Assembly (NCBI RefSeq): GCF_014873755.1
Contig: NZ_JADBEG010000001.1
Location: forward strand, 8,530,501 to 8,594,500
Direction: 5' to 3'
DNA: 64,000 nucleotides
Origin: Amycolatopsis lexingtonensis
GTDB taxonomy: Bacteria; Actinomycetota; Actinomycetes; Mycobacteriales; Pseudonocardiaceae
The notes beneath the pieces were generated by a model that made no database searches, was not told the DNA's origin, and saw only the letters and a program-made list of their open reading frames with translations. The translations under genes were made by a program, and so were the position numbers. Shown piece by piece: positions 50,963-59,459 of this stretch (position 1 is its first letter; each line of letters begins with the position of its first letter).

Positions 50963-53094
50963 CGTTCCCCCAAGGGTTCCCGGGAGTGCGCAACACCAAC
51001 GAGGCGAGCGGCCAGGCGCACGTCGAGCAGCAGGTGGGCGCGATCTTCGGGGGCACCTTCCACCGCAACGAGACGACCTACCACATCCACGAGTCGGACC
51101 CGCCGGAGCGGAAGTTCGAGGTGGCCCTCAACCACCTGCGGGGCGGCACGGCCCGGATGGCGGAGTCGATCTTTGAGGACCTCCTGCACCACGGCGACGC
51201 GTCGACCCGCCTCGCCTACCACTACGCCCTTTCGGTGCTGAGCGACCGCTCGCTCAACGAGATCGGCGACGACGTCTACCAGCGGTTCCGGACCGCGGAC
51301 GTCACCGCTCGGCGGTTCCCGCACGACAGCTGGCGCGCCGCGCTCGACGTCGTGTGGGAGCTGATCTCCTGCGTGTGGCGGCAGGAGATCGGCGAGACGC
51401 TCGCTTCGGCGGACCTCGCGAAAGCGCTCTCGAACTTCCGCGAGCTGCCCCGGGACCGGCAGGGCGAGATCACCCGGCACCTCGCCATGGTCCTCGGCGG
51501 CGCGCTGCAGGACAGCCTCGACGCCGAGGACGCGCAGCGCGTCCGTGAGGAACGACTGCAGCCCGACCGCGCGGGCCGGGCGTGGAAGTTCTTCGAGCCG
51601 GACCCCGCGGCGCCGCGGTACTTCACCACCCAGGCGCCGGCGGTTTCGGCGTCGGAATGGGCGAAGCCGGTGCTCGGCGGCCTCGGTCTGCTGCTCGGCC
51701 TGATCACCTTCCTCGGCAGCTTCGGCACCGGACGGCCCGGGATCGCCATCCCCGCGTTGCTGCTCTTCGCGGGCGGCGTCGCGGCCGCGTTCTGGGGTGG
51801 CGCGGAACGGGAACTGGCCTCGCGCCGGCTCGTGCAGCGCGATCGCGAACACGGGATCCCGCTGCAGTACCAAGCCGCCGTCTCGCCGGGTCACTGGGTG
51901 CGGACGGACTTCGTCGAGCAGATCCACAAGCTGGTCGAGGCCCGGTTCTGGGACGCGCGCCCGCACGTCGAGGGCAGCTGGCTGAACGACACCAGGGGGC
52001 TCTGCGAGTACTACAAGTGGCGCTTCGTGGCCCTGTTCGGGAACGCGCAGGTCGAGGCCAACGCCGTCGACTGGCTCATCCGGTGGCACGCGAAGCGGGC
52101 GGCGGCGCAGTGGCGCGCGGGGACGTTGTTCGCCTACCGGCAGGAGCTGCGGCCATCGGGCACGGCGGTCGCCGTCCACCGGATCGGGCTCGCCGTGGTG
52201 ATCTTCGCCGCGCTCTTGATGCTGGCCGGCCAGAGCGGGTTCGCCGTGGCGGCGGTCTTCCTGGCGGTGGGCGGGTTCTTGGCGTTGACCGGCGTCACCA
52301 AGATCGTGGCGGACCGGCGGCACCGCGCCGAGGAAGAGCTGCGCGGCCGAGAGCTGCTCGCGGAAGAGGAGCGGGGTTACGCGGACTGGCTCGAGGTCCT
52401 GCGCGACCGGCCGGACGACGCGGAAATGGCGCGCTGGCTCGACCTGGACAAGACCTTCCTGAAGACCGAAGCGCTGCGCCGACACGGGCTGAGCAACCGG
52501 GACCTGGTCACGCACGTGGTGCTGACCGAAGGGGCGGCGAACGCGCTGCGGGCGCGGGTCATCCACGGCCCGATGCGGTACTCGCGGTACGTCGTGCTGA
52601 TCTTTTTGCTGTCCGAAAGCGGCGTGCGCGAAATCGAGGTCGAACTCGATTTCCTCACCGGGAACGTGCACAACGAGCAGCGGACGTCGTTCCAGTACAC
52701 CTCGCTCGCCGCCGCGCGGGTGGCCGAAGTGGGCATCCGGTACGCCGACGGGTGGCGCTACCAGATCCTCAGCGGCGACCAGGCGACGCTGATGCAGTCG
52801 GAATCCCTGCGCCGGCGCGCGTTGCGGCTCAGCCTGATCAGCGGTGAGCAGATTTCGGTGGTGGCGGAGAGCTTCGACGGCCTGACCGACACCAGCCTCG
52901 AGAGCCAGACGGCGCTCCAGCGCCTCGCGCTCGAGGTGTCCGGGATCGCCGGCGCCTTGCACGTCCTGGAGGCGGTGTCCGCGGAGGGGCGGGACTGGAT
53001 CAGCCGCGAGCAGGAGCGGCGGCGCCGCCGCTCGGAGGACTGGCGCCGCGAGCGCGGTCCGGGGCTCCTCGACGGCGGCGTCATCGGGGTGTGA
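50959..53094 (+). CDS. Four-TM protein with N-terminal QQVGAIFG motif, partner of the nucleosidase; unknown function
   Basis: 711 aa; the ATG overlaps the nucleosidase stop (ATGA). Residues 16-31 (ASGQAHVEQQVGAIFG) mirror the nucleosidase tail. A helical region follows (~45-220; KFEVALNHLRGGTARMAESIF, repeat-like), then a TM pair (~235-256, 262-280), a soluble section with SWLNDTRGLCEYYKWRFVALFGNAQVEANAVDWLI, a second TM pair (~405-425, 427-447) and a C-terminal ~260-residue domain (THVVLTEGAANALRARVIHG, LMQSESLRRRALRLSLISGEQISVVAES). No Walker A, NACHT or TIR domain is visible. Probably membrane-associated sensor/partner. I do not recognise the family. Confidence 0.8.
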   Translation: MTFPQGFPGVRNTNEASGQAHVEQQVGAIFGGTFHRNETTYHIHESDPPERKFEVALNHLRGGTARMAESIFEDLLHHGDASTRLAYHYALSVLSDRSLNEIGDDVYQRFRTADVTARRFPHDSWRAALDVVWELISCVWRQEIGETLASADLAKALSNFRELPRDRQGEITRHLAMVLGGALQDSLDAEDAQRVREERLQPDRAGRAWKFFEPDPAAPRYFTTQAPAVSASEWAKPVLGGLGLLLGLITFLGSFGTGRPGIAIPALLLFAGGVAAAFWGGAERELASRRLVQRDREHGIPLQYQAAVSPGHWVRTDFVEQIHKLVEARFWDARPHVEGSWLNDTRGLCEYYKWRFVALFGNAQVEANAVDWLIRWHAKRAAAQWRAGTLFAYRQELRPSGTAVAVHRIGLAVVIFAALLMLAGQSGFAVAAVFLAVGGFLALTGVTKIVADRRHRAEEELRGRELLAEEERGYADWLEVLRDRPDDAEMARWLDLDKTFLKTEALRRHGLSNRDLVTHVVLTEGAANALRARVIHGPMRYSRYVVLIFLLSESGVREIEVELDFLTGNVHNEQRTSFQYTSLAAARVAEVGIRYADGWRYQILSGDQATLMQSESLRRRALRLSLISGEQISVVAESFDGLTDTSLESQTALQRLALEVSGIAGALHVLEAVSAEGRDWISREQERRRRRSEDWRRERGPGLLDGGVIGV

Positions 53095-53100
53095 GGGGGG

Positions 53101-53137
53101 ATCCGTTGTTCCGGCATTCTGCGCCGGAACAACGGAT
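53101..53137 (+). terminator. Hairpin terminator after the four-TM gene
   Basis: ATCCGTTGTTCCGGC (53101-53115) pairs perfectly with GCCGGAACAACGGAT (53123-53137), 7-base loop, followed by TTT. It begins 7 bases after the stop codon and ends the two-gene unit. Confidence 0.85.
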
Positions 53138-53282
53138 TTCGGCGTATTGCCGGAAAAAGGCGATTGTGTGCCGGTGAGCGACATGGTCTGGACAACTGGG
53201 CGGCGGAGCGGGTAAACCCTTTCTTCACAACGCGGAATAAGTCCGCGCCGGCTCCCTCCCCTCACGGTCCCCTGGAGCTCCC

Positions 53283-54611
53283 ATGTCCTTTTCCCGTACC
53301 AGAGCGGCTTTCGGCGCGGTGGCGCTGAGCGCCGCGGTCGTCACGATCCCGTCCACTGCGGCCGCGGCAAGCCCGGCCTTCCCGGCCCACTACGCGGCGC
53401 CGTACCTCCAGATCAGCGACGCCGACGCCGGCCAGATGGCCGCCGACCAGAGCGCCACCGGCACGAAGTTCTTCACGCTGGCGTTCCTGACCCCGCAGTC
53501 CGGCTGCACCCCGGTCTGGGAGGCGAACGGCACCGGCGTCGGCTCGTTCAAGTCCCAGATCAGCACCCTCCAGGCGGCGGGCGGCAACGTCATCCCGTCC
53601 TTCGGCGGCGCGGAGGGCGGCGAACTGGCCCAGACCTGCACGAACACGGCCAGCCTGACCGCGGCGTACGCCAACGTCGTCAACACCTACGGCACGCCCC
53701 GCCTGGACTTCGACATCGAAGGCGGCGTCCTGGACGACACGACGTCCAACCAGCGCCGCAATGCGGCACTGGCGGCCCTGCAGCAGCAGAACCCGGCGGT
53801 CCAGGTCGACTACACGCTCGCGGTCGACCCGACGGGCCTGCCGTCTAAGGAGCTGGACCTGCTGCGCGACGCGAAGAGCAAGGGCGTGAAGGTCAGCGTC
53901 GTCAACCTGATGGTGATGGACTTCTACGACGGCCAGCCGGTCCTGTCCGACGCCCTGTCGGCTGCCCGCGCGTCGGCGTCCCAGCTGGCTAGCCTGTACG
54001 GAATCTCGACCGCGGCGGCGTACGCGATGATGGGCCTGACCCCGATCGCCGGCCGCAACGACGACGGCGCCCAGTTCAGCCAGTCCGACGCCCAGCAGCT
54101 GGAGAGCTTCGCGGCGTCGAACGGAGTGGCGGAACTGTCGTTCTGGGAGCTCCAGGACTACGACCGAGCGACGGGCTACGCGTACTCGCGCATCTTCAAC
54201 GCGATCACCGGCGGCACGACCACGCCACCCCCGTCTTCGGCCGGAACGATCACGGGCTACGGCGGCAAGTGCGTGGACGTCGCGGGAGCTTCTTCGGCCA
54301 ATGGAACGACGGTCGACCTGTACACGTGCAACGGGACGAACGCGCAGCAGTGGACCTCGACGTCGGGCACCCTCCGCGCGTTGGGCAAGTGCCTGGACGT
54401 CGCCTCGGCGGGCACGGCGAACGGGACCCGGGTGCAGCTGTACGACTGCAACGGGACGGGCGCCCAGCAGTGGAGTCGGTCGGGCACGCAGCTGGTGAAC
54501 CCGGCGTCGGGCAAGTGCCTCGACGCGACGGGGCCCAGCTCAGCGGACGGAACACCGCTGCAGATCTGGACGTGCACGGGCGCGGCGAACCAGTCGTGGA
54601 CGGTGAACTGA
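53283..54611 (+). CDS. Secreted GH18 chitinase-like protein with C-terminal ricin B-type lectin domain
   Basis: 442 aa. Signal peptide (FGAVALSAAVVTIPSTAAAA). The catalytic (beta/alpha)8 domain (~33-310) has FFTLAFLTPQSGCTPVWEA, GGNVIPSFGGAEGG and the active-site strand LDFDIEGG, the D-x-D-x-E motif of family 18 with its acid/base Glu; WELQDYDRA closes the barrel. A Thr/Pro linker (GGTTTPPPSSAG) leads to a ricin-type beta-trefoil (~320-442) with three QxW repeats (NAQQWT, GAQQWS, NQSWT) and paired Cys. Likely extracellular chitinase or endo-glycosidase with carbohydrate-binding module. Confidence 0.92.
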   Translation: MSFSRTRAAFGAVALSAAVVTIPSTAAAASPAFPAHYAAPYLQISDADAGQMAADQSATGTKFFTLAFLTPQSGCTPVWEANGTGVGSFKSQISTLQAAGGNVIPSFGGAEGGELAQTCTNTASLTAAYANVVNTYGTPRLDFDIEGGVLDDTTSNQRRNAALAALQQQNPAVQVDYTLAVDPTGLPSKELDLLRDAKSKGVKVSVVNLMVMDFYDGQPVLSDALSAARASASQLASLYGISTAAAYAMMGLTPIAGRNDDGAQFSQSDAQQLESFAASNGVAELSFWELQDYDRATGYAYSRIFNAITGGTTTPPPSSAGTITGYGGKCVDVAGASSANGTTVDLYTCNGTNAQQWTSTSGTLRALGKCLDVASAGTANGTRVQLYDCNGTGAQQWSRSGTQLVNPASGKCLDATGPSSADGTPLQIWTCTGAANQSWTVN

Positions 54612-54634
54612 GCGCGTGACCTAGAGTGTGTGGT

Positions 54635-54711
54635 GCCCCCGTAGCCCAATCGGCAGAGGCAGTCGACTTAAAATCGATCGAGTGCGGGTTCGAGTCCCGT
54701 CGGGGGCACCA
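54635..54711 (+). tRNA. tRNA with anticodon UAA (Leu), encoded CCA end
   Basis: Acceptor GCCCCCG pairs with CGGGGGC; discriminator A and encoded CCA (54709-54711). Anticodon stem GTCGA/TCGAT encloses loop CTTAAAA with anticodon TAA (54669-54671). T arm GCGGG-TTCGAGT-CCCGT. The variable loop is only 5 bases (CGAGT), so it has class I shape (74 nt without CCA), although bacterial tRNA-Leu is normally class II. Assignment to Leu is by anticodon. It is the insertion site of the element to its right. Confidence 0.88.
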
Positions 54712-56389
54712 AGTCCTTATCTTTCACACCCGGACCGATGAAAGCGACATCACCCATGGTGATGCCACTTTCACGTTGGGTGCCCGTTTTCTGGTTGGTG
54801 ACAAGCGCGGCGAAGGGCTCCGTCAAGGTGGCTCGCTCCACCGAGCCGTCCTCGCCGATGTAGAGCTTCTCGAAGAACCCGCGGTTGATCTGCCGCTTTA
54901 CGTGGTCCGGCGCGGTCAAGTAGGCCTGCTCGCAGTGGCTGGCGGCTATGATCGCTCGCCGGAGGATGTCTTCCACTTCAGTGGTGGCAACCTTGGCCGT
55001 CTTGATCTCGGTCTCAGCCTCGGCCAGCTCCTGTGTCAGACGCTTCATCTCGGAGCCAAGGACGTCTTGCGGGATGGCCCCGGCGTAGTGCGCCTGGAGC
55101 AGCTTCTGGCGCTCGTTGGTGACGCGAGCCTTGCGAGCAGTGGCTCGCTCTAAGCTGAGGCTCGCTTCAGCTTGCTGGGCGGCCAGCTCTTGTCGGACGG
55201 CCTCGCGAATCTGGTCCGCATGCTCTGGCGTCACCTTGAACTGGCGGTAGTAAGTGGCGACGCCGTCCTCAATGCGTTCAAGTCGCACGGCAGGCCGACG
55301 GCAGTTATTGGTCTTTGTCTTCTTCTTGACGCACATGAAGTAGTCGTAAGTCCCGCCGCTCTTGCCGCGGTTACGAGAGAAGACGAGGCGGCCCTCGCAG
55401 TCTGAGCAGTAGATAGTGGAGCGCAGGTAGTGGTTGTGTGTGCGGTCCTTCTCTCCGGTGTGGTTATGTGCCGTTAGGATGGCTTGGTTAGCTAGCCACG
55501 TCTCCGGATCAATGAGCGCCTCGTGTTTGCCTTCATAGTGAATGCCTTGGTAGCTCACGACGCCGATGTAGTACGGGTTGCTGAGAATTTTGTACATCGT
55601 TGTAATGGAGACGGGCTTAGAAGGAAGCTTCGGCGTGGGCCTGCTCGTCAGTCCCTTGGTTCGAGCGGCCAGCGTCAAGTCGAGGGCGCTCCACTGGCCT
55701 GTTGAGTATTCTTCCAAACACCAGCGGATGATAGGTGCGCGCTCCTGGTCAAGCTCGACCCATGAGAATTCGATCCCGTCGCGCATTTCGCGTCGGTTGC
55801 GGTAGCCGAGCGGAGCGCGGAACGGCGTCCCGCCCTCTTGTGCCTTACGCACAAGCCCCTTCATGACCTCCTGGGCCAGGTTGCCCGAGTAGAACTGGGC
55901 GATCTCGGCCATGAGGCCGTACAACAGCCGGCCGCTCGGAGTATCGTCGATATTCTCAGTGCAGGAGATGAGTTTGACGCCGTGCTTGCGCAGCATGAGG
56001 TTGATCGCTATGTCGTCCTCACGGTTGCGCGCCAATCGGTCGATCTTGTGGACGATGACGTAGTCCGGCCGGATGGTCTTGATGTCCTTGAGTAGCTTCT
56101 GTAACTGCTCGCGGTCGGCCGACCGAGCCGACTCGCCCGCATCCACGTACTCCGCGTGTACGGTGACGCCCAACTGTTGCGCCTTGGCGTAGCAAGCCTC
56201 GCGCTGGGCGGGAATGGAGTAGCCCTCTGCGCCGCCGCCGGTACGGGCCTGCTCCTTGGTGCTGACTCGCAGGTAGGCGAAGGCGATGCCGGTTTCGCGC
56301 TTGAGCGCGGGTGGTATCTGCCCCGACCGGGTGCGTCCGGCTTTACGTGCGGCGTCCAGCGCGGGCGAATTGGTGGTCTGCTCGGTCAT
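54668..56389 (-). CDS. Large serine recombinase (integrase)
   Basis: 573 aa, ATG 56389 after GAGGAGGTCACC. Resolvase domain IAFAYLRVSTKEQ with nucleophile Ser43 and KIDRLARNREDD, then the Recombinase domain (PLGYRNRREMRDGIEFSWVELDQE), a zinc ribbon (YCSDC ... C ... NNC, ~325-361) and a coiled coil (LAAQQAEASLSLERATARK) before the C-terminus. Catalyses unidirectional integration. The last ~15 codons (LVPPTGLEPALDRF) are read from the complementary strand of the tRNA, and the TAA stop lies in its anticodon loop, so the C-terminus depends on the integration site. Confidence 0.93.
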   Translation of the reverse strand: MTEQTTNSPALDAARKAGRTRSGQIPPALKRETGIAFAYLRVSTKEQARTGGGAEGYSIPAQREACYAKAQQLGVTVHAEYVDAGESARSADREQLQKLLKDIKTIRPDYVIVHKIDRLARNREDDIAINLMLRKHGVKLISCTENIDDTPSGRLLYGLMAEIAQFYSGNLAQEVMKGLVRKAQEGGTPFRAPLGYRNRREMRDGIEFSWVELDQERAPIIRWCLEEYSTGQWSALDLTLAARTKGLTSRPTPKLPSKPVSITTMYKILSNPYYIGVVSYQGIHYEGKHEALIDPETWLANQAILTAHNHTGEKDRTHNHYLRSTIYCSDCEGRLVFSRNRGKSGGTYDYFMCVKKKTKTNNCRRPAVRLERIEDGVATYYRQFKVTPEHADQIREAVRQELAAQQAEASLSLERATARKARVTNERQKLLQAHYAGAIPQDVLGSEMKRLTQELAEAETEIKTAKVATTEVEDILRRAIIAASHCEQAYLTAPDHVKRQINRGFFEKLYIGEDGSVERATLTEPFAALVTNQKTGTQRESGITMGDVAFIGPGVKDKDLVPPTGLEPALDRF

Positions 56390-56419
56390 GGTGACCTCCT
56401 CTCGTCAGTAACTGCTCTC

Positions 56420-56872
56420 TTAGTTCTCGTGTTCTTGATTTGCCGGATCGTCAGGAGTGGTGTCCGTCAGCTGCACTGACCCGATATAGCTAATGAGCTG
56501 TTTGGTGTGCTCATCTGCCTCGTAGTGCGGCGCGGATGCGATCTCCAGTCGCGAGCCGGATTTGGCGATCGTCCAGGCGATGCTGGCGTAGCGCGCGACC
56601 TTGCGGGCGATGCGGTCATGGTCGAAGGTGATGACATAATTCGGCTTCATCGTGGCCAGGTCGCCGAGCAGCTTGGACAAGCTGGGTTGGTCGGTGGGCT
56701 CAGCGGTACCGCCGTGGTCGACGTATTCGCCGAGGACTTGCAGGTTTAGCTCATTGGCTCGCTGTTGGCAGGCCACGCGCTGTCGGGCAAGTCCATGCAG
56801 CACGTCGCTCACGCGAACGCCGCCGCTGCGTAGATAGAAGACGGCCGTCTGAGATGACTGATTCTGACTCAT
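56420..56872 (-). CDS. Serine-recombinase N-domain protein lacking the usual catalytic serine
   Basis: 150 aa. Aligns with the resolvase domain of the neighbouring integrase: AVFYLRSGG against AFAYLRVST, then VACQQRANELNLQVLGEYVDHGG, LLGDLATMKPNYVITFDHDRIARK. At the nucleophile position (the S of RVST) it has Gly; Ser16 is one residue early. DR-x-AR is kept. There is no DNA-binding recombinase domain. It may be an accessory subunit or recombination-direction regulator, or a decaying copy. It starts 483 bases upstream of, and ends 30 bases before, the integrase gene: same operon. Confidence 0.8.
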   Translation of the reverse strand: MSQNQSSQTAVFYLRSGGVRVSDVLHGLARQRVACQQRANELNLQVLGEYVDHGGTAEPTDQPSLSKLLGDLATMKPNYVITFDHDRIARKVARYASIAWTIAKSGSRLEIASAPHYEADEHTKQLISYIGSVQLTDTTPDDPANQEHEN

Positions 56873-56995
56873 AACGCCCTCCTTTCGGCTTCATGATGGA
56901 TTTAACGGTTTCTCTGTAATCATTTTCTCAGCGTTTCCGATAAGTGCCAAGATAGGTATTCCTGTCCTTATTGAGGGTGTCCTTTTGGGAGGGGT

Positions 56996-57032
56996 GGTGC
57001 GGAATGACAGCTTGTGGCTGTCATTCCGCACC
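56996..57032. terminator. Perfect inverted repeat (terminator-like)
   Basis: GGTGCGGAATGACAG (56996-57010) pairs with CTGTCATTCCGCACC (57018-57032) around a 7-base loop, 21 bases past the stop of the RHH-like gene on the minus strand. The 181-base gap it occupies also holds repeated TGTCCTT words near 56963-56983. Confidence 0.75.
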
Positions 57033-57053
57033 GGTCGACACATGCGAGGGCGC

Positions 57054-57371
57054 TTACTCGCTCTCGCCGGTCGCGCCCTTGCGGCGGGACGTCGGCTTCG
57101 GGGGTTCGGGCTTGTCCGGCGCTTCGCCAAACAGACCCTCAATGGCTCCGCGCCGGGCGGCCGCTTCACGCTCGATCTCCTCGAGTGCGGCGGCGGCTCG
57201 GGCGGCGAAGTCCGGCTCCTGCCGCTTCGTGGCGACGTACTGCTCGACGGCTCGCAGGACAGCATCGGCTAGCGAAATCCGGTCGAGCTGGGCGATGAGC
57301 GAGAACTGCGCGTGCAGCGCGTCGGGCAACTTGATCCCGAGCGTCTTCACGCCGGGTCGGGGTTCGGACAT
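57054..57371 (-). CDS. Possible ribbon-helix-helix DNA-binding protein
   Basis: 105 aa from ATG 57371. The N-terminal KTLGIKLPDALHAQFSLIAQLDRISLADAVLRAVEQYVATKR (two pieces, residues ~9-50) resembles a CopG/Arc-type ribbon-helix-helix: one strand then two helices. The rest is an acidic/basic low-complexity tail (AAAALEEIEREAAARRGAIEG, PDKPEPPKPTSRRKG). Such proteins regulate copy number, partition or transfer on plasmids and integrative elements. Assignment is by pattern only. Confidence 0.65.
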   Translation of the reverse strand: MSEPRPGVKTLGIKLPDALHAQFSLIAQLDRISLADAVLRAVEQYVATKRQEPDFAARAAAALEEIEREAAARRGAIEGLFGEAPDKPEPPKPTSRRKGATGESE

Positions 57372-57484
57372 AACGGTGCCTTTCTTCTCGGCGTTGGTGG
57401 GACCGTTCACACGCGGCAGGCAGGTGTCTGCCGGGCGATGGCTTGAGCGGCCCCACGCCGCCGGGAAACCCGGGGCGAAACGGG

Positions 57485-58522
57485 TCATGCGGCGGGAGCC
57501 GCCTTGGCTCGGTGGTCGGCGAGGCGAGCTTGCGCCAGCGCGGCGTACGCCTCGTTGAGTTCGATGCCGACCCAATCCCGGCCGTAGGTTTCGGCGGCCA
57601 CAGCCACGGTTCCCGCGCCCATGAACGGGTCGAGCACCCGTCCGGATCGGAACCTCCGGTGTGGACAGTTCGGGGTCAGCGGTCCGGTAGCCAGCTGCCG
57701 CCCGCCCGTGTTCTGCATGGTTCGTCGCCACGGCAGGTCACAGACGGCGCAAATGCGTTCAGGACAGGTGGTCAGCAGCGGACGGCGGACAAGCGCCAGC
57801 GGGAACGTAGCGAAGTGGGCACCCCGATAGCTGCCCGTAGGAATGATCCAGACGTCGCCGGGGCTCTTGCCGAGTGGGTGACTGGCCAGACCCGTGGTCT
57901 TCATCTGGGCGAGCCCGTGGTTGAGGTCTACTCGGGGGCTGCTGCCACCGTTCAGGGACGGCACGGCCTCGCGGCTCAGGTAGGTGCGAGCCGTGCTACG
58001 CCTGGGGCCGGCGGGCGCCGTCCGTGCGGGCTCCCGCACCGGGTCGAGGTCGAAGAAGTAGCGCGGCTGACGAGTCAACAGAAACAGCAGCTCGTGACTG
58101 GCGGTGAAACGATCTCGCACGCTGGACGGAGTCGGGTTGGGCTTGGCCCAGATGATCTGGTTGCGCAGCAGCCAGCCGGAGGCGGTCAGGCGCAGGGCCA
58201 CCCGCTGCGGCCCCAGCAACAGGCTCTTCTTGGCCGCGCCTTCACGTTCGTGACGACTAAAGCCGTCGCCGAGATTGAGCCACAGGCTGCCGTGAGGCAC
58301 GAGCACGCGGGCCAGCTCGGTGCAGACCGCGGCGATGGCTTCGGCCCAGGCGTCCACTGTGGGCTCGGCCCCGATCTGCCCAGGGTGCCCGTAGTCGCGC
58401 AGCGCCCAGTACGGCGGGGAGGTGATGACGCAGTCCACGGACGCGTCCGGCAGCTCGGCCAAGCGTTGGCGGACATCGCCGATGAGGATGCGGCGGACGA
58501 ACTGGTCGGGAGTCAAGGTCAT
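57485..58522 (-). CDS. Site-specific DNA methyltransferase (N4/N6, beta-type order)
   Basis: 345 aa. The catalytic motif TSPPYWALRDYG (motif IV, ~34-45; SPPY suggests N4-cytosine or N6-adenine) precedes the SAM motif DPFMGAGTVAVAAETYGRDWVGIELN (motif I region, ~295-320), the class-beta order. The insert CAVCDLPWRR...NCPH may bind zinc. No restriction endonuclease gene is adjacent, so it is an orphan methyltransferase, perhaps protecting the element from host restriction or controlling its genes. ATGA overlap with the upstream replication-relaxation gene. Confidence 0.9.
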   Translation of the reverse strand: MTLTPDQFVRRILIGDVRQRLAELPDASVDCVITSPPYWALRDYGHPGQIGAEPTVDAWAEAIAAVCTELARVLVPHGSLWLNLGDGFSRHEREGAAKKSLLLGPQRVALRLTASGWLLRNQIIWAKPNPTPSSVRDRFTASHELLFLLTRQPRYFFDLDPVREPARTAPAGPRRSTARTYLSREAVPSLNGGSSPRVDLNHGLAQMKTTGLASHPLGKSPGDVWIIPTGSYRGAHFATFPLALVRRPLLTTCPERICAVCDLPWRRTMQNTGGRQLATGPLTPNCPHRRFRSGRVLDPFMGAGTVAVAAETYGRDWVGIELNEAYAALAQARLADHRAKAAPAA

Positions 58523-59331
58523 AGGGCACCTCCTTCGTCGTTGGGGATGGCAGTCAGGTGGGATACGGCTTCATCGGTCAGGCAGACCGCGAACAGGTCG
58601 TGGGCTTCGGCGGGCAGGCGGCGGATGACGCTCTGGATGGCGTCGCGCCGGGCTGGGGTCGGCACCGTCCACCAGGTGCGAGGAAACACCCCGCGGGCGG
58701 CCTGCTCGGTGCCGCTGCGCCAGTAGGCGACGTAGACGGTGAGCTTGCGCTGGATCGTCGGCAGGCTCTCGGTCGCCATATCGACTTCCACGAAGTTCGT
58801 CAGTTCGTAGCCGTCCCGCTCGACGCACACGTAGGCGTCCGGTTTCAAGCTGACGACCTCGCCACCCGACCCTGGGAAGCGTCGCCAGCACAAGGGTTCG
58901 GCGGCGAAGGCGACCTGAGCGTCCGGGTGCTGGTGGCCGAACTCGGTCAGCTGCACGCGCAGTTCCGTGACCGCCAGCGCGTGATAGGCGAAGGCGGGCT
59001 TGGTCTCCACCACCCGCCGGTGCCGCTGCGGGTTCGGATTGCCTACGTCAAGCACGGCTAGGCCGAGGCCCGTCAGGCCGTAGACGTAGCCCTGGCTGCC
59101 GCTGCGCACGCCGCCGATGCGCCGCCGCAGCCGGACAACGAGCCCGAGGCGGTGAAATCGGGCGAGTGCGGCGCGGGCTTTGCGCGCCTGCGTCTCGGCC
59201 TGGCCGTCCGGGAAGTGCTGGCGCAGCACCTGGCCACCTGTCATGAGCCTGAGCACCTGGAGGTCGCGCAGGACCGCCAGGTCCCGGGGGGGTGAGCCGG
59301 GCCGCCAGCCGTCCGGCTCGTCCGCGGCCAC
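58519..59331 (-). CDS. Replication-relaxation family protein (Replic_Relax)
   Basis: 270 aa, GTG 59331. N-terminal winged-helix-like part (RDLAVLRDLQVLRLMTGGQVLRQHF, ARFHRLGLVVRLRRRIGGV), VYGLTGLGLAVLD, then a nuclease-like fold part with SLKPDAYVCVERDGYELTNFVEVDMATESLPTIQRKLTVYVAYW: the KPDA...EVD...K pattern is like that of restriction-endonuclease-fold proteins. The family is found on actinobacterial plasmids and ICEs beside transfer ATPases and is proposed to act in plasmid replication or DNA relaxation. Sits between the coupling ATPase and the methyltransferase. Confidence 0.82.
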   Translation of the reverse strand: MAADEPDGWRPGSPPRDLAVLRDLQVLRLMTGGQVLRQHFPDGQAETQARKARAALARFHRLGLVVRLRRRIGGVRSGSQGYVYGLTGLGLAVLDVGNPNPQRHRRVVETKPAFAYHALAVTELRVQLTEFGHQHPDAQVAFAAEPLCWRRFPGSGGEVVSLKPDAYVCVERDGYELTNFVEVDMATESLPTIQRKLTVYVAYWRSGTEQAARGVFPRTWWTVPTPARRDAIQSVIRRLPAEAHDLFAVCLTDEAVSHLTAIPNDEGGAL

Positions 59332-59459
59332 TCATCTGACACCTCGGGGAGTGGCTATGTGTCGGTGGCGGTAGTCGCGGATTCCCGCACGTCGGGGCGA
59401 TTTCGACACCAGCGGACCGGTAGGGCGAGCGGTAGGGCTGATGAAGCTGTCGCGCGCGT

